A stretch of DNA of 21,604 bases from an uncultured Bilophila sp. (GCA_910585945.1 CAJUHZ010000043.1:1-21604), one strand, 5' to 3'. Positions 6,673 through 14,340 are shown, counted from the stretch's first letter. A program made the numbers and translations. Notes: generated by a model not told the origin, from the letters alone.

Positions 6673-7425
6673 TTAGCGTTGCAGCCAGGCTTTGCGCTCG
6701 GCCTCGGGAAAGCGTTCGATCGCATAACGGAGCGTGGTCCGGGCCAGATCATGCACATGGTGTTCCAGAAAGGTTTCAAGCGCCGCCTTGTCCTTTTTCC
6801 CCACTTCGCGCAGCATCCAGCCGAGAGCCTTGTGCATCAGATCGTGCGGATGCCGGATCAGACGGCGCGTCAGGTCCAGAATATCCGTAAAATCGCCTGC
6901 CTTGATCAGGGGCAACGTCGCCACAACGGCGATGCGCTGCCGCCACAGGATGGGGCTGTCCGCCAGTCGACGCAGAACGGCGCGATCCCGCCGGAGGAGC
7001 CATTCGCCAAGCATCCCCGCCGAGATATCCACCAGATCCCAGTTGTTGACGCGATCCGCACGCCGCAGGTAAAGATCAATGATTTCACCCCGCTGCGTCT
7101 CATCCCCTTTCTTGAAACGCAGGGTCATGATCACCAGGGCGCAGGCGCGAACCTCATGCACCGGGTCTTCCAGCAGGCGTTCCACTTCCGGCAGGGGCAG
7201 GGCGACGGCCGCCGCCGCGACAGCCCGCATCCGGGGCGCGCCAATCCCCCAGAACACGTCGCCTTCGGCATACTCGCCCGGCCCGGTCTTGAAAAAACGG
7301 CTCATGTCCCGGGCTTTCTCCGGGGCCGCCTCTCCGGCCAGAAGCTCACGCGCCTCTTTGGCCGTCAGAACGCGGGGGCGCTGTTTTTGCATGGGCTTCC
7401 CATCCTTGACTGCAAATGCCTTCAC
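6673..7425 (-). CDS. AlkD-like DNA alkylation repair protein (HEAT-like repeats)
   Basis: The product belongs to the DNA alkylation repair family (AlkD), HEAT-like superhelical glycosylases that remove positively charged alkylated purines such as 7-methylguanine. Diagnostic stretches are RFFKTGPGEYAEGDVFWG (residues 43-60), NNWDLVD (127-133, holding the Trp and Asp equivalent to the B. cereus AlkD active site), WRQRIAVV (161-168, with the Arg) and HPHDLMHKALGWMLREVG. The first ATG has only a weak ribosome binding site. The ATG at 7392 (MQKQRPRV) follows AAGGATGGGAAG, fits family N-termini better and may be the true start. The gene stands alone, and its stop lies four bases from the end of the palindromic composite element. 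The family call is firm; substrate specificity is inferred. Confidence 0.85.
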   Translation of the reverse strand: MKAFAVKDGKPMQKQRPRVLTAKEARELLAGEAAPEKARDMSRFFKTGPGEYAEGDVFWGIGAPRMRAVAAAAVALPLPEVERLLEDPVHEVRACALVIMTLRFKKGDETQRGEIIDLYLRRADRVNNWDLVDISAGMLGEWLLRRDRAVLRRLADSPILWRQRIAVVATLPLIKAGDFTDILDLTRRLIRHPHDLMHKALGWMLREVGKKDKAALETFLEHHVHDLARTTLRYAIERFPEAERKAWLQR

Positions 7426-7562
7426 ATGTGCCTGTCGGAAACGTCGGAATCGACGCAGACCTGCCGCTTTCTTGACCTCTTCCGGGAAAGACGGTAGACG
7501 AAAAATTCATCATTCTGAAGAAATATCCTGCTCTGAACCTGACACTGCGCCACGATGCTCTT

Positions 7563-8318
7563 ATGTTGTGTACAACAAAGCCGCTACAGGGGCAATACAG
7601 CAACCCGCCGGCGACGCCCTCGCGTATTCGCGCCGTTTCGCGAAGTCTGTTGTGTGTGTTCTGGTTGTTCGCAGCCATGACCCCGCCCTGGGTTCAGGCT
7701 GCCGGGGGTTCCCCGATCTCCGTGCGACAAGGTTCCGCCGGCCCGGCGGGAGAGGCCGAAGACAATGTTGTGTGGGGCGAGATGCCGGCCGGGGCGCGCC
7801 CCGTGTATATCGGCATCCACGGCGGGACTGTTCCTGTCAGTTTGCTCACCGCAGGGGACGGCTCCCCCATGATCGCGCAGGTTGGTTTGACAGGAACGGA
7901 TTTTTTGCACTTCATGCGCCAGGGCGCTTCGGCAAACAGCGCCGCCCGGGCGGAGGATGCGGAGGATGAGGACGACGCGGCGCCCGCCACACCGGACGAT
8001 GCCGGGCGGGAGGGAGAAAAGACGCCCAATGCCGCCGAGGCGGGAGACAACAGACCGGGAGAAAAGCATCCCGAAAAGGCGCGGCACGACGCGCTTGCCG
8101 CAGGAGACGGCGCCACGCTGTTCCTTGCCGGGCGTGCCGGCGATGACGTCCCAGTCATTTACGCCACGGGAAAAGCCTTTGAACGCATGAGCCTTGTCCC
8201 GGACAACTGGGCGCCCTTCGGCCTGACCGAAAAGCCTCTGTCTGTGGAAGGCGAAGTAAAAATCCTGACTCTGCCCAAGCGTCTTCCCCGCCGCGGCCGG
8301 AGCGCGCCGCGCCGCTGA
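7563..8318 (+). CDS. Hypothetical secreted protein with acidic low-complexity middle
   Basis: I do not recognise this protein. From the ATG at 7563, residues 20-46 look like a signal peptide: arginine-containing n-region, then LLCVFWLFAAM, then a V-Q-A-A cleavage region, implying export. The mature protein has two small hydrophobic/beta-rich parts (VYIGIHGGTVPVSLL; then VPVIYATGKAFERM). They are separated by about 60 residues rich in Asp, Glu, Ala, Pro and Lys, probably disordered. The C-terminus is strongly basic (LPRRGRSAPRR). The n-region is long, so the true start is uncertain. It is divergent from the AlkD-like gene and upstream of the coiled-coil gene by about 150 bp. GC-rich codon use matches the core neighbours, so it is probably a resident gene rather than recent cargo. 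Confidence 0.6.
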   Translation: MLCTTKPLQGQYSNPPATPSRIRAVSRSLLCVFWLFAAMTPPWVQAAGGSPISVRQGSAGPAGEAEDNVVWGEMPAGARPVYIGIHGGTVPVSLLTAGDGSPMIAQVGLTGTDFLHFMRQGASANSAARAEDAEDEDDAAPATPDDAGREGEKTPNAAEAGDNRPGEKHPEKARHDALAAGDGATLFLAGRAGDDVPVIYATGKAFERMSLVPDNWAPFGLTEKPLSVEGEVKILTLPKRLPRRGRSAPRR

Positions 8319-8465
8319 CGGACCGGGTCCGAGGCGGAGGTCGCATCAGGGCGCTGCCGCAACAGGCCGGCATTCCACCAACGCTTGCCGTGCAACCGCC
8401 GGATGAAAACCAGGCGCACGGCGGGCGCGTTCACGAAAACTGGCTCCAAAGACAGGAGTTTCATC

Positions 8466-9338
8466 ATGCTCACCTCCGTCGCCTTTGATACGCTGGATTA
8501 TTTTGACAAGCTCATGGCCGCGGGCGTGCCGGATGCACAGGCCAGGGTTCAGGCCGAATTTTTACGGGATCAGGTCGAACAGCAGACTGGAGAAATCCGG
8601 CGCGCCATTGAAAAATACGACGAATCCCGCCGGGCGGAACTGGCCACAAAGGGAGACGTGCAGGATGTTCGCCTGGAGATAGAAAAGGTCCGCTCGGAAA
8701 CAGAAAAAGTCCGCGCCGAAACAGAGAAGATCCGTCTCGAAATCAGGGAGACGGAAGCCAGACTCACTACGAATATTGAACAGACCCGGGCCGACCTCAG
8801 CGTCGAGATCCAAAAAGTCCGTGGCGGCCTCAGTGTCGAAATCGAACAGGCTCGCGCCGAAACAGAGAAGATCCGTCTCGAAATCAGGGAGACGGAAGCC
8901 AGACTCACTACGAATATTGAACAGACCCGGGCCGACCTCAGCGTCGAGATCCAAAAAGTCCGTGGCGGCCTCAGTGTCGAAATCGAACAGGCTCGCGCCG
9001 AAACAGAGAAGATCCGTCTCGAAATCAGGGAGACGGAAGCCAGGCTCACTACGAACATTGAACAAACCCGCGCCGACCTCAACGTCGAAATCCAAAAAGT
9101 CCGCGCCGAAACAGAGAAGATCCGTCTCGAAGTCAAAGAGACGGAAGCCAGACTCACTACGAATATCGAACAGGTTCGTGCCGAAACAGAGAAGATCCGT
9201 CTTGAGATCAAAGAGACGGAAGCCAGACTCAGGACAGATATGGAGAAGGTGAAGTATGCTCTGCTCAAGTGGCAGATCGGCGGCTGGCTGGCTCTTGCCG
9301 CCATCATGGCCAAGGGGTTTGGCTGGATAGGATTTTAA
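8466..9338 (+). CDS. Membrane-anchored coiled-coil protein with tandem repeats (DUF1640-like)
   Basis: The ATG at 8466 follows CAGGAG at a proper distance; upstream in-frame codons have no such signal. The 290-residue product starts with a short domain (MLTSVAFDTLDYFDKLMAAGVPDAQ) and TKGDVQD, as in bacterial DUF1640/CCDC90-like proteins. A long coiled coil built from ETEKIRLEI-RETEARLTTN-type units follows, and one C-terminal transmembrane helix (LLKWQIGGWLALAAIMAKGF) closes it. Small DUF1640 proteins are usually about 100-200 residues, so the excess here comes from internal duplications (47, 47, 36 and 25-residue spacings). The likely topology is a cytoplasmic rod anchored in the inner membrane. 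Family function is poorly understood in bacteria; mitochondrial relatives are linked to the calcium uniporter, but nothing here supports that role. Confidence 0.75.
   Translation: MLTSVAFDTLDYFDKLMAAGVPDAQARVQAEFLRDQVEQQTGEIRRAIEKYDESRRAELATKGDVQDVRLEIEKVRSETEKVRAETEKIRLEIRETEARLTTNIEQTRADLSVEIQKVRGGLSVEIEQARAETEKIRLEIRETEARLTTNIEQTRADLSVEIQKVRGGLSVEIEQARAETEKIRLEIRETEARLTTNIEQTRADLNVEIQKVRAETEKIRLEVKETEARLTTNIEQVRAETEKIRLEIKETEARLRTDMEKVKYALLKWQIGGWLALAAIMAKGFGWIGF
8715..9042 (+). repeat. Perfect 141-bp tandem repeat in the coiled-coil gene
   Basis: The block 8715-8855 appears identical to 8856-8996, and identity continues for about 46 bases into the third unit. Shorter, diverged units follow at spacings of 108 and 75 bp (GCCGAA at 8715, 8856, 8997, 9105 and 9180). 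All spacings are multiples of three, so copy changes keep the frame. Confidence 0.9.
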
Positions 9339-9361
9339 ATCGTTGCGTGCCCGAAGAGGCT

Positions 9362-9420
9362 GCAAGGCAAACATTGCCCCTGCTGTATGTTCAATGCAGC
9401 TTTGGCAATGTTTGCCTTGC
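9362..9420. repeat. 17-bp perfect inverted repeat downstream of the coiled-coil gene
   Basis: GCAAGGCAAACATTGCC (9362-9378) is exactly complementary to 9404-9420. The 25-base loop contains a smaller CTGC/GCAG pairing. It lies between convergent genes (coiled coil and pnp) and may act as a terminator or 3'-end stabiliser, although no T run follows. Confidence 0.75.
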
Positions 9421-9424
9421 GTTT

Positions 9425-9458
9425 TGCCGTCCGGAAAATATCGTTTCGCGGACGGCGT
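9425..9458. repeat. Hairpin shared with the terminator near 15061 (copy D)
   Basis: GCCGTCCG pairs with CGGACGGC. The right arm and flank GTTTCGCGGACGGCGTT are the exact complement of 15062-15078, so the same palindromic module occurs twice in the window. Confidence 0.6.
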
Positions 9459-9465
9459 TTCAATG

Positions 9466-9478
9466 GGGGGCTACCCCC
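9466..9478 (-). terminator. Possible pnp terminator hairpin
   Basis: GGGGG-CTA-CCCCC lies just after the pnp stop codon on the minus strand. The stem is short and all G-C, with no T run, so it is only a weak candidate for termination. Confidence 0.3.
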
Positions 9479-9486
9479 AAATGGCA

Positions 9487-11691
9487 TCAGTCGCGGCGGG
9501 GCCGGCGTTCGTGCCGCCGTTCTCCATCGCCGCGCGGGGCGCGGGGCGGGCGGGCGGTGTCTTCGGGCTTCCATTCGATGCCCTGTTCTTCGAGGAGCAC
9601 GGCCTTGCGGCTGGCGCGGATGCGATCCCCGTTGATTTCCACCACCTTGACCAGCATGTCTTCGCCAAGCCGGGCGACGTCCGAAACCTGAGCCACGCGG
9701 CCGACGTCAAGCTGGGAGACATGCACCAGCGCCTCGACATTGGGCATGACTTCGACGATCGCCCCGATTTCGAGGATCTTCTTGACCTTGCCGCGGTAAT
9801 TCTTGCCGAGGTCAGGCCGCTGATCGTAGTACTGCACCAGTTCCTTGGCCTGTTCCATCGCTTCCGCCGTGGGAGCGAAGATGGAAATGCGGCCGCTGTC
9901 GTCAATATCCACGGAAGCGCCCGTGGCGGACGTGATAGCCTTGATGTTCTTGCCGCCGGGGCCGATGATCATGCGGATCACGTCCGGATTGACGAAGACT
10001 TCCGCATGTTGCGGGGCAAAGCGGGAGAGTTCGCCGCGCGGGGCGGCCAGAGCCTTGGCCATTTCACCCAGCACATGCAGGCGCGCCTCCCTGGCCTGAC
10101 GCATGGCCGTGCGCATGATTTCCGTGGTGAGGCCGGCGATCTTGATGTCCATCTGCACGGCGGTCACGCCGTCAGCCGTGCCGGCGATCTTGAAGTCCAT
10201 ATCGCCAAGCGCGTCTTCATCCCCCAGAATGTCGGTAAGGACGATGAATTTTTCGCCTTCCTTGATCAATCCCATGGCCACGCCGGCGACCGGCGCGCTG
10301 ATGGGCACGCCCGCATCCATGAGCGAGAGGCAACCCCCGCACACGGCGGCCATTGAGGAAGATCCGTTCGACTCCAGGGTTTCGGCCACCACCCGCAGGG
10401 TGAAGGGGAAGGATTCGATGGAGGGCAGGACAGGCTTGAGCGCCTTTTCCGCCAGCGCGCCGTGACCGATCTCGCGGCGCGAGACGCGCACGGGCTTCAC
10501 TTCGCCCACGGAGAAGGGCGGGAAGTTGTAATGCAGCATGAAATTCTTGGTCACGTCGCCGGTGAGCGAATCCATGCGCTGGTTGTCGGCCGCGCCGCCA
10601 AGCGTGGTCACGCAGAGGGACTGCGTTTCGCCGCGCGTGAACAGCGCGGAGCCGTGCGTGCGGGGCAGAACGCCCGGTTCAATGGCGATGGGGCGCACGG
10701 TTTTGGTGTCGCGCCCGTCAATGCGCGTGCCTTCCTCAAGGATGCGACGACGCACGACGTTCTTTTCCAGCCGGGCGAGCATGTCGCCCACCACGCCGGA
10801 CAGGGCCGGGTTCTCCGCATGGGCCGGGTCTTCGCGCAACGCGGCCAGCACCCGGTCTTTCACGGCCTTGCGGGCGTCCTTGCGGGCCAGCTTGGCCGGC
10901 ACGCGCATGGCTTCGGCCAGCCCGGCCTCGGTTGCGAGCGTTTCCACCCGGGCCAGCAGCGCGGCGTCTTCTTCCTGCGGGGTGAAGGGCATTTTCGGCT
11001 TGCCCGCCAGCTCGCGCAAACGAACCTGGGCGGCGACAAGGGGCTGAATTTCCCGACGGCCCCATTCCAGCGCGTCGATGATCACATCTTCGGGCACGAA
11101 TTTGGCCTCGCCCTCCACCATCACCAGGGCGTCGGCGGACGCGGCGAAAACGATGCTCAGATCGCTCGCTTCCCGTTCCGCGACAGTGGGGTTCAGCACA
11201 AACTCGCCGTTGATCCGGCCGATGCGACCGCCCGCAACCGCGCCCTCGAACGGAAGAGGCGAAAGCATGACCGCAGCGGACGCCCCGGTAACGGCCAGAA
11301 CGTCGGCGTCGTTTTCGCCGTCCGAGGAAATGACGCTGGCGAGCACCTGCACGTCCTCCGGCAGGCCCTTGGGAAAGAGCGGACGGATGGGTCTGTCGAT
11401 CAGCCGGGAAACCAGGGTTTCATGCTCGGAGGGACGGCCGATTTCCCGGCGGAAAAAGCTGCCCGGAATGCGCCCGGCGGCGTACATGCGCTCACCGTAT
11501 TCCACCGTAAGCGGGAAAAAGCCCTTGTCGCTCTCCAGCGGCTGGGAACAGACGGTAACGAGCACCACAGTGCCGCCGCACCGCACGGTGACGGAACCGT
11601 GCGCCTGTGTGGCCACCCGGCCCGTTTCGATGAGGATGTCGCGGCCGCCCACGGTGGCGGTGACGCTGACGGGATCGTTTCTGAAACTCAT
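9487..11691 (-). CDS. pnp: Polyribonucleotide nucleotidyltransferase (PNPase)
   Basis: PNPase degrades RNA 3'-to-5' using phosphate and works in mRNA turnover, often with RNase E/helicase partners. The ATG at 11691 (MSFRNDPVSVT) follows AAGGAAG; the frame is open further upstream but without signals. The 734-residue product, normal for the family, shows two RNase PH domains (first ending near residue 140 after GSFFRREIGRPSEHE; second around 320-540 with LGDEDALGDMDFK carrying the catalytic aspartates). A KH domain follows (IIGPGGKNIK), then an S1 domain (YRGKVKKILEIGAIVEV), and a short basic tail. It is last in truB-rpsO-pnp, a common bacterial order. The 160-bp leader contains a 17-bp perfect stem resembling the RNase III-processed autoregulatory hairpin known for E. 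coli pnp. Confidence 0.97.
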   Translation of the reverse strand: MSFRNDPVSVTATVGGRDILIETGRVATQAHGSVTVRCGGTVVLVTVCSQPLESDKGFFPLTVEYGERMYAAGRIPGSFFRREIGRPSEHETLVSRLIDRPIRPLFPKGLPEDVQVLASVISSDGENDADVLAVTGASAAVMLSPLPFEGAVAGGRIGRINGEFVLNPTVAEREASDLSIVFAASADALVMVEGEAKFVPEDVIIDALEWGRREIQPLVAAQVRLRELAGKPKMPFTPQEEDAALLARVETLATEAGLAEAMRVPAKLARKDARKAVKDRVLAALREDPAHAENPALSGVVGDMLARLEKNVVRRRILEEGTRIDGRDTKTVRPIAIEPGVLPRTHGSALFTRGETQSLCVTTLGGAADNQRMDSLTGDVTKNFMLHYNFPPFSVGEVKPVRVSRREIGHGALAEKALKPVLPSIESFPFTLRVVAETLESNGSSSMAAVCGGCLSLMDAGVPISAPVAGVAMGLIKEGEKFIVLTDILGDEDALGDMDFKIAGTADGVTAVQMDIKIAGLTTEIMRTAMRQAREARLHVLGEMAKALAAPRGELSRFAPQHAEVFVNPDVIRMIIGPGGKNIKAITSATGASVDIDDSGRISIFAPTAEAMEQAKELVQYYDQRPDLGKNYRGKVKKILEIGAIVEVMPNVEALVHVSQLDVGRVAQVSDVARLGEDMLVKVVEINGDRIRASRKAVLLEEQGIEWKPEDTARPPRAPRGDGERRHERRPRRD

Positions 11692-11711
11692 GTGTCTTCC
11701 TTGTTGCGTGA

Positions 11712-11798
11712 AGGAGACTCCGCGCCCGGGATCGAGAACCGACGCGGGGCGGGGGGGAAGCCCTTGCGTTCGGGTCGATCCCGGGCGCGGACCCTCCT
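11712..11798 (-). promoter_or_regulatory. Long stem-loop in the pnp leader
   Basis: TCCGCGCCCGGGATCGA (11719-11735) pairs perfectly with 11775-11791, giving 17 bp. After a 2x2 internal loop, AGGAG (11712-11716) pairs with CTCCT (11794-11798). The loop is about 39 nt. The structure lies between rpsO and pnp, roughly 20 nt upstream of the pnp start. E. coli pnp is autoregulated through RNase III cleavage of a leader hairpin, so a similar role here is a fair inference. It also places the lower stem close to the ribosome binding site. Confidence 0.75.
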
Positions 11799-11822
11799 TC
11801 CTGGCGGTTGAGGTGAATGGCA

Positions 11823-11841
11823 AGGGGGGCGTCGCCCCCCC
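11823..11841 (-). terminator. GC hairpin after rpsO
   Basis: AGGGGGGC-GTC-GCCCCCCT forms an 8-bp stem with a three-base loop, ten bases downstream of the rpsO stop on the minus strand. It lacks a T run. It may cause partial termination or protect the rpsO 3' end before pnp. Confidence 0.55.
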
Positions 11842-11851
11842 TCCGTTACGG

Positions 11852-12121
11852 CTACTTGCGCAGACCGAGCTTTTCGATCAAAGCGCGGTAACGCTGAATG
11901 TCCTTGCTCTTCAGGTAGTTGAGGAGCTTGCGGCGCTGGCCGACAAGCTTGAGCAGGCCCTGGCGGGAGTGGAAGTCCTTCTTGTGCACCTTGAAATGCC
12001 CGGTCAGCCCTTCGATGCGGGCGGTGAGCAGGGCGATCTGCACTTCCGGAGATCCGGTGTCGCCTTCATGTTTGGCGTGAGCGTCAATGACGGCCTTTTT
12101 CTGGACGGTGTCCATAACCAC
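11852..12121 (-). CDS. rpsO: 30S ribosomal protein S15
   Basis: The product is ribosomal protein S15, which binds 16S rRNA in the central domain and assembles early. The signature KHEGDTGSPEVQ, then HFKVHKKDFHSRQGLLKLVGQRRKLLNYLK, and the end LIEKLGLRK are unmistakable. A GTG at 12121 (read MVMDTVQKKAV) sits eight bases after GGAGG and gives the standard 89 residues. A further GTG at 12136 overlaps the ribosome binding site and is unlikely. The gene lies 33 bp after truB and upstream of pnp. It is probably cotranscribed with both. Confidence 0.95.
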   Translation of the reverse strand: MVMDTVQKKAVIDAHAKHEGDTGSPEVQIALLTARIEGLTGHFKVHKKDFHSRQGLLKLVGQRRKLLNYLKSKDIQRYRALIEKLGLRK

Positions 12122-12154
12122 AGCAGTATCCTCCACAGGTTTGGCGGGCCGAGG

Positions 12155-13075
12155 TCAGCCCTGGTTGCTCCATAACCCCCGCAGCACTGTCCAGACCGGG
12201 CCGGCCGGGCTTTCGCCGGCGCTGGCCAGAGCCAGCGGCGCGCCGTCGGGCGCGAGCAGCACGGCCTTGTCCGCCACGGCGTCGCCGGGCAACGGCAAGC
12301 GGCGCAGGGCGCCGCCGTTCATCACCGCGGCGGCCTCGCGCCCGGTCAGCGTCAGCGCCGGCCAGTGCGGCAAGGCCGCAGTGACGGGCAGAACCCGTTC
12401 GGGCAGGCGATCCGGTTCATCCAGAATCGCCTCCAGCGGCGTCGCCCTGTCCAGGCCAAAGGGGTGGCTGTACTCCCGGATCAGTTCGGTAAGCACGGCT
12501 CCGCACCCGAGTCGCATCCCCAAGCTGTGGGCCAGGGAGCGTATGTAGGTGCCTGAGCCGCAAACGACCCGGAAGGTCACGTCCGGAAGCGCCATACGCA
12601 GCACTTCCGCGCGTGCAATGTCGATAGTCTTCGTTTTCTCCGGAACGGTTTCGCCGGCGCGCGCCAGCCGGTACAGGGGCCGGCCCTCGTGCTTGGCCGC
12701 GGAATACGGCGGCACGCGCTGCTCCGATCGCCCGACCCAGCCGGACACCAGCGCGACGACGGCATCTTCCGTGACGTCTTCCCAGGGGGATTCAGCCACG
12801 ACTTCACCTTCCGCGTCCCAAGTGTCGGTGCTCTGCCCCAGACGGAGCGTGCCCCTGTACACCTTCACGCCCCCGGCCATCAGGTGGCCGGAAATTTTCG
12901 TCGCGTGACCAAGGAGGATCAAAAGGACGCCGGTCGCCATGGGATCGAGCGTGCCGGCATGGCCGATCTTCCGCTGTCCCAGCCGCTTGAGGCGGTTGGC
13001 GCACTGGGCCGATGAAAGGCCGCGTGGCTTGTCCACAACCAGAAGACCGTGCTGTTGTTCCATGAGTGGCGGCAC
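12155..13075 (-). CDS. truB: tRNA pseudouridine(55) synthase TruB
   Basis: TruB makes pseudouridine 55 in the T loop of tRNAs. The catalytic motif HAGTLDPMATG (Asp 44) sits near the N-terminus, followed by KxYxG-like KVYRGTLRLGQSTDTWDAEG and the CGSGTYIRSLAHSLG segment. The C-terminal part after residue 230 matches the PUA-like tail of the family. The ATG at 13063 (MEQQHGLLVVDKP) has its ribosome binding site 18 bases away. The GTG at 13075 lies six bases after GGAGGAAGG and is preferred, giving 306 residues. It heads truB-rpsO-pnp. The usual upstream partners infB and rbfA are absent, and the flagellin gene is divergent instead. Confidence 0.94.
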   Translation of the reverse strand: MPPLMEQQHGLLVVDKPRGLSSAQCANRLKRLGQRKIGHAGTLDPMATGVLLILLGHATKISGHLMAGGVKVYRGTLRLGQSTDTWDAEGEVVAESPWEDVTEDAVVALVSGWVGRSEQRVPPYSAAKHEGRPLYRLARAGETVPEKTKTIDIARAEVLRMALPDVTFRVVCGSGTYIRSLAHSLGMRLGCGAVLTELIREYSHPFGLDRATPLEAILDEPDRLPERVLPVTAALPHWPALTLTGREAAAVMNGGALRRLPLPGDAVADKAVLLAPDGAPLALASAGESPAGPVWTVLRGLWSNQG

Positions 13076-13199
13076 TATAGACCTTCCTCCTTCTTTCGTC
13101 CAGCGAATATTTCCGGGGGCGGCGGGGCAGAATGTCGGGGGATTCTCGCCCCGCCCCTCGACAACAGACGGGCAAAAAGTGCCGCACGCCGAATACTTC

Positions 13200-13312
13200 A
13201 CAACACAACCTATTGATATAAAAACTGAATATTTTTCAGGAATGTTTTTTGTATGGGCGGAGAGCAGGTTCGATCCTCCCGATCGACCGTTGCCGCAAGC
13301 AAGGAGACGCTC
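13200..13312 (+). promoter_or_regulatory. Flagellin upstream region with AT-rich patch and leader hairpin
   Basis: Bases 13200-13252 are sharply AT-rich compared with their surroundings and include TTGATATAAAAAC, a plausible promoter area. I could not match a sigma-28 or sigma-54 consensus. Downstream, TCGATC-CTCCC-GATCGA (13270-13286) forms a hairpin whose CTCC loop is complementary to the GGAG of the flagellin ribosome binding site (13303-13306). Confidence 0.35.
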
Positions 13313-14212
13313 ATGTCGGTGCTCAACACCAGAATGCTGTCCACGCTCATCGCCCGCAATCTCGACAGAAACTACGGCCGTCTGGGCGTGTCCACAAACC
13401 GCATGTCCAGCGGCCTGCGCATCAACAGCGCCGCGGACGACACCGCCAACATCAGCGTCCGGGAACTGCTCCGGTCCAACGTGGCCGTCCTCAATCAGGG
13501 CATCCGCAACGCCAATGACGCCGTTTCCCTGGTGCAGACGGCGGACGGCGCGTTTGCCGTCATCGACGAGAAGCTCGTCCGCATGAAGGAACTGGCCGAA
13601 CAGGCGGCAACAGGAACCTACACCTCAATGCAGCGCCTGATGATCGACAGCGAGTTTCAGTCCATCGCCGCCGAAATCAACCGCATCGCCAACGCTACCG
13701 ACTTCAATGGAATCAAGCTGCTCGACGGCACGCTGTCCGGCGCGCTTGTGGACATGGAGACCGGCCTCGCCACGCAAGTCGGGGACAATGCCGGGGGCGA
13801 ACTCAAGCTGCATTACGGGATCGGCAACAATCCTTCCGAAGACTACTTTCACCTTGAGATCCCAGCCGCCACCACCGAAGGTCTGGGGCTGAACAAGGAA
13901 GACGGCACGCCGATTTCCATTCAGACCCAGGACGACGCCGGCAACGCTCTGGATATGATCAGCCAGGCGATCAGCACCAAGGACAATATCCGGGCGCATC
14001 TCGGAGCGGTGCAGAACCGCATGGAACACACCATCGACCACAACCTCCGCGTGTCGGAAGAATACCTCGGCGCGGAAGTGAAACTTTCGGACATTGACGT
14101 GTCGGAAGAGATGACCCGCTTTGCCAGCAATCAGATCGTCACGCAGATCGCCACGTCCATTCTCGCCCAGGCCAACGTGCTCCCGCAAAAGGCGCTTGAG
14201 CTTCTGCGATAG
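13313..14212 (+). CDS. Flagellin, short atypical form
   Basis: This is the flagellar filament subunit, exported by the flagellar type III apparatus. The ATG at 13313 follows AAGGAG; an earlier ATG in frame has no ribosome binding site. The N-terminal D0/D1 helices (SVLNTRMLSTLIARNLDRNY, MSSGLRINSAADD, VQTADGAFAVIDEKLVRMKELAEQAATGTY) and the C-terminal helices (AHLGAVQNRMEHTIDHNLRV, ILAQANVLPQKALELLR) are clear. The variable middle is short (about 110 residues), so the outer D2 domain is small. Departures from the usual sequence include the start SVLNTR and DDTANISVRE where most have DDAAGLAIS. No chaperone or cap gene is adjacent. It may be one of several flagellins in the genome. Confidence 0.93.
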   Translation: MSVLNTRMLSTLIARNLDRNYGRLGVSTNRMSSGLRINSAADDTANISVRELLRSNVAVLNQGIRNANDAVSLVQTADGAFAVIDEKLVRMKELAEQAATGTYTSMQRLMIDSEFQSIAAEINRIANATDFNGIKLLDGTLSGALVDMETGLATQVGDNAGGELKLHYGIGNNPSEDYFHLEIPAATTEGLGLNKEDGTPISIQTQDDAGNALDMISQAISTKDNIRAHLGAVQNRMEHTIDHNLRVSEEYLGAEVKLSDIDVSEEMTRFASNQIVTQIATSILAQANVLPQKALELLR

Positions 14213-14313
14213 GGGCAACTCAGCAACACGCCGTGTCTCATCCAGGATTGGACGGACACAGTACGGCAGACCACTTTCTCCATGTGCCGTATGCAGGCAA
14301 AGGACTTGACGAC

Positions 14314-14333
14314 TTGTAAGATATATATTACAA
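14314..14333 (+). promoter_or_regulatory. Operator-like palindrome before the toxin-antitoxin pair
   Basis: TTGTAA and TTACAA are inverted half sites separated by eight AT-rich bases, ending seven bases before the toxin ATG. A TTGACG element (14306-14311) lies just upstream. The site is placed for autorepression by the antitoxin or the complex, as is usual for such modules, and transcription would start very close to the toxin ATG. Confidence 0.5.
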
Positions 14334-14340
14334 TTGTCTC

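Noticed and set aside
8562..9374. Minus-strand repetitive frames opposite the coiled-coil gene
   Set aside because: Repetitiveness comes from the tandem repeats; the plus-strand protein has a ribosome binding site, heptads and a transmembrane helix.
13262..13280. GGTTCGATCC resembling a tRNA T-loop
   Set aside because: The flanking bases do not form a T stem or acceptor stem and no anticodon arm is present; the sequence is better explained as part of the flagellin leader hairpin.
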